From: Goleter apudmare HA4340-LM2
Lineage (GTDB): Bacteria > Cyanobacteriota > Cyanobacteriia > Cyanobacteriales > Nostocaceae
Assembly (NCBI GenBank): GCA_019359495.1
Contig: JAHHHF010000084.1
Coordinates: 1 to 64,000 of the forward strand
Direction: 5' to 3'
DNA: 64,000 nucleotides
The notes below the pieces were generated by a model. That model had not been told where the DNA came from. It saw nothing but the letters and a program-made list of their open reading frames with translations, and made no database searches. A program made the position numbers and the translations under genes. Below, piece by piece: positions 63,250 to 64,000 of this stretch (within the stretch, counting starts at the first letter, position 1; each line of letters begins with the position of its first letter).

Positions 63250-64000
63250 TTAACTGGCCAGTGCTTCCTGAATCGCATTATTGTAAATAACGCGACCTGG
63301 TGTTGTGCGGATATACTGCGAAAGTAAATTCCCTTGGGCGTCTTCTCTAACTCGACGGAATTTATAGAGTAATGTCCGGCTACCATCACTGTTTTCTGTG
63401 GTTTCTAGCGGCTCAGTATCTGGCTGCTCTGTCTCTACTTCACCGTCAAACCGCACATAGATATAGGCATGTAGGTCAACTTGCTCTTGTTGAAAAGCCA
63501 TGATTACGTCTTCGAGAGAAGCAAAGTAGCGTCCTGCACCTTTTGTCGCGTGGGGATTTTCAGCAGTTAAGTAATATGCTCCCAAGACCATATCTTGGCT
63601 GGGTGTGATAATTGGTTTACCTGTGGCTGGTGACAATATATTGTTAGAAGCCAACATCAACAACCGCGCTTCTGCCTGACTTTCTAAGGAAAGAGGGACA
63701 TGTACCGCCATTTGGTCGCCATCGAAGTCAGCGTTAAAGGCTGGACAAACCAAGGGATGCAGTTGTATGGCTCTTCCTTCCACCAAAATCGGCTCAAAAG
63801 ACTGAATCCCTAAACGGTGCAAAGTTGGTGCCCGGTTTAGTAGTACAGGATGTCCTTCAATCACTTCTTCCAACACATCCCAAACACTAGGGTCAGAGCG
63901 AGATATCAGCTTTTTCGCAGCTTTGATATTGTTTACCATGCCACTGCGAATTAAGCGATTAATTACAAAGGGCTGAAATAGCTCAATTGCCATTTCCCTA
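63250..64000 (-). CDS. rpoC1: DNA-directed RNA polymerase subunit gamma (RpoC1), partial
   Basis: The C-terminal ~250 residues of RpoC1; the frame remains open to the window edge (the Met at 63993 is internal, preceded by codons for REMAIEL). Visible are the catalytic NADFDGDQM, which holds the Mg-binding Asp residues, and [21 protein letters not shown] short Asp/Glu/Thr-rich section near the end is variable in the family. The rpoB-rpoC1-rpoC2 order is standard in cyanobacteria; rpoB should lie beyond base 64000 on the minus strand. Confidence 0.97.
   Translation of the reverse strand, partial: REMAIELFQPFVINRLIRSGMVNNIKAAKKLISRSDPSVWDVLEEVIEGHPVLLNRAPTLHRLGIQSFEPILVEGRAIQLHPLVCPAFNADFDGDQMAVHVPLSLESQAEARLLMLASNNILSPATGKPIITPSQDMVLGAYYLTAENPHATKGAGRYFASLEDVIMAFQQEQVDLHAYIYVRFDGEVETEQPDTEPLETTENSDGSRTLLYKFRRVREDAQGNLLSQYIRTTPGRVIYNNAIQEALAS

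Noticed and set aside
1-64000. tRNA, rRNA, tmRNA, RNase P or SRP RNA genes
   Set aside because: Scanning intergenic regions for their conserved motifs gave no candidate; a covariance search would settle it.

Overview
The window is chromosomal DNA of a filamentous, probably heterocyst-forming cyanobacterium of the Nostoc/Anabaena/Trichormus type. The evidence is the very frequent HIP1 octamer GCGATCGC, petG and a CytM-like cytochrome, phylloquinone genes (menD, menB), a CAAD/CURT1-type thylakoid protein, an RNA polymerase beta' subunit split into rpoC1 and rpoC2, and Nostocales-style intergenic DNA (short perfect palindromes, heptamer repeats, small inverted-repeat elements). The species cannot be fixed from sequence reading alone. 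Most of the window is ordinary core genome with short accessory stretches.

Layout. 1-2.9 kb: 3' end of a GntR regulator, a broken and an intact Uma2-type endonuclease gene, and an alpha/beta hydrolase. 2.9-12 kb: the clpP-clpX pair and tig on the minus strand, diverging across a 1.1-kb non-coding gap from asd-dapA-rnj (lysine/diaminopimelate synthesis plus RNase J). The gap carries a structured, repeat-containing segment that may be a small RNA. 12-20.6 kb: a GT39-type membrane glycosyltransferase, a methyltransferase with an unusual motif I, a lipoprotein, rpsU with an RRM protein gene, a CysQ-like phosphatase with a PfkB kinase, and rsmI. 20.9-23.5 kb: cytM-like gene, petG (37 codons), rsmD, hisH and a short pyroglutamyl-peptidase-like gene. 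23.7-32.8 kb: a DUF3370 protein, a hexapeptide acetyltransferase, a patatin-like lipase with an unusual insertion, a response regulator-PAS-GGDEF protein, folB, menD and menB. 33.4-43.5 kb: accessory and conserved hypothetical genes, including an M48 homologue that has lost two zinc ligands, a GHL10-type glycosidase, a pentapeptide-repeat protein, a CAAD protein and an SLH protein.

43.7-58.9 kb is a cellulose locus. On the minus strand, in transcription order, lie an OprB-like outer-membrane porin, a TPR protein overlapping it by 4 bp, a GH8 endoglucanase (bcsZ), bcsB, and bcsA with a C-terminal PilZ domain. The porin and TPR proteins look like the two halves of proteobacterial BcsC encoded separately. 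A secreted or anchored GH5 cellulase with a CBM2 cellulose-binding module lies about 3 kb away on the other strand. The PilZ residues in BcsA and the intact GGDEF and I-site of the diguanylate cyclase at 27-28 kb make c-di-GMP control of cellulose synthesis plausible.

59-64 kb: rpoC2 complete and the C-terminal part of rpoC1, on the minus strand and cut by the window edge.

The most notable observations are the insertion in the patatin domain that resembles repeats of phage tail proteins, the split BcsC-like export pair, the structured tig-asd gap, a Shine-Dalgarno-sequestering hairpin upstream of the RRM gene, a heptanucleotide tandem repeat inside menD, and the degenerate M48 protein.
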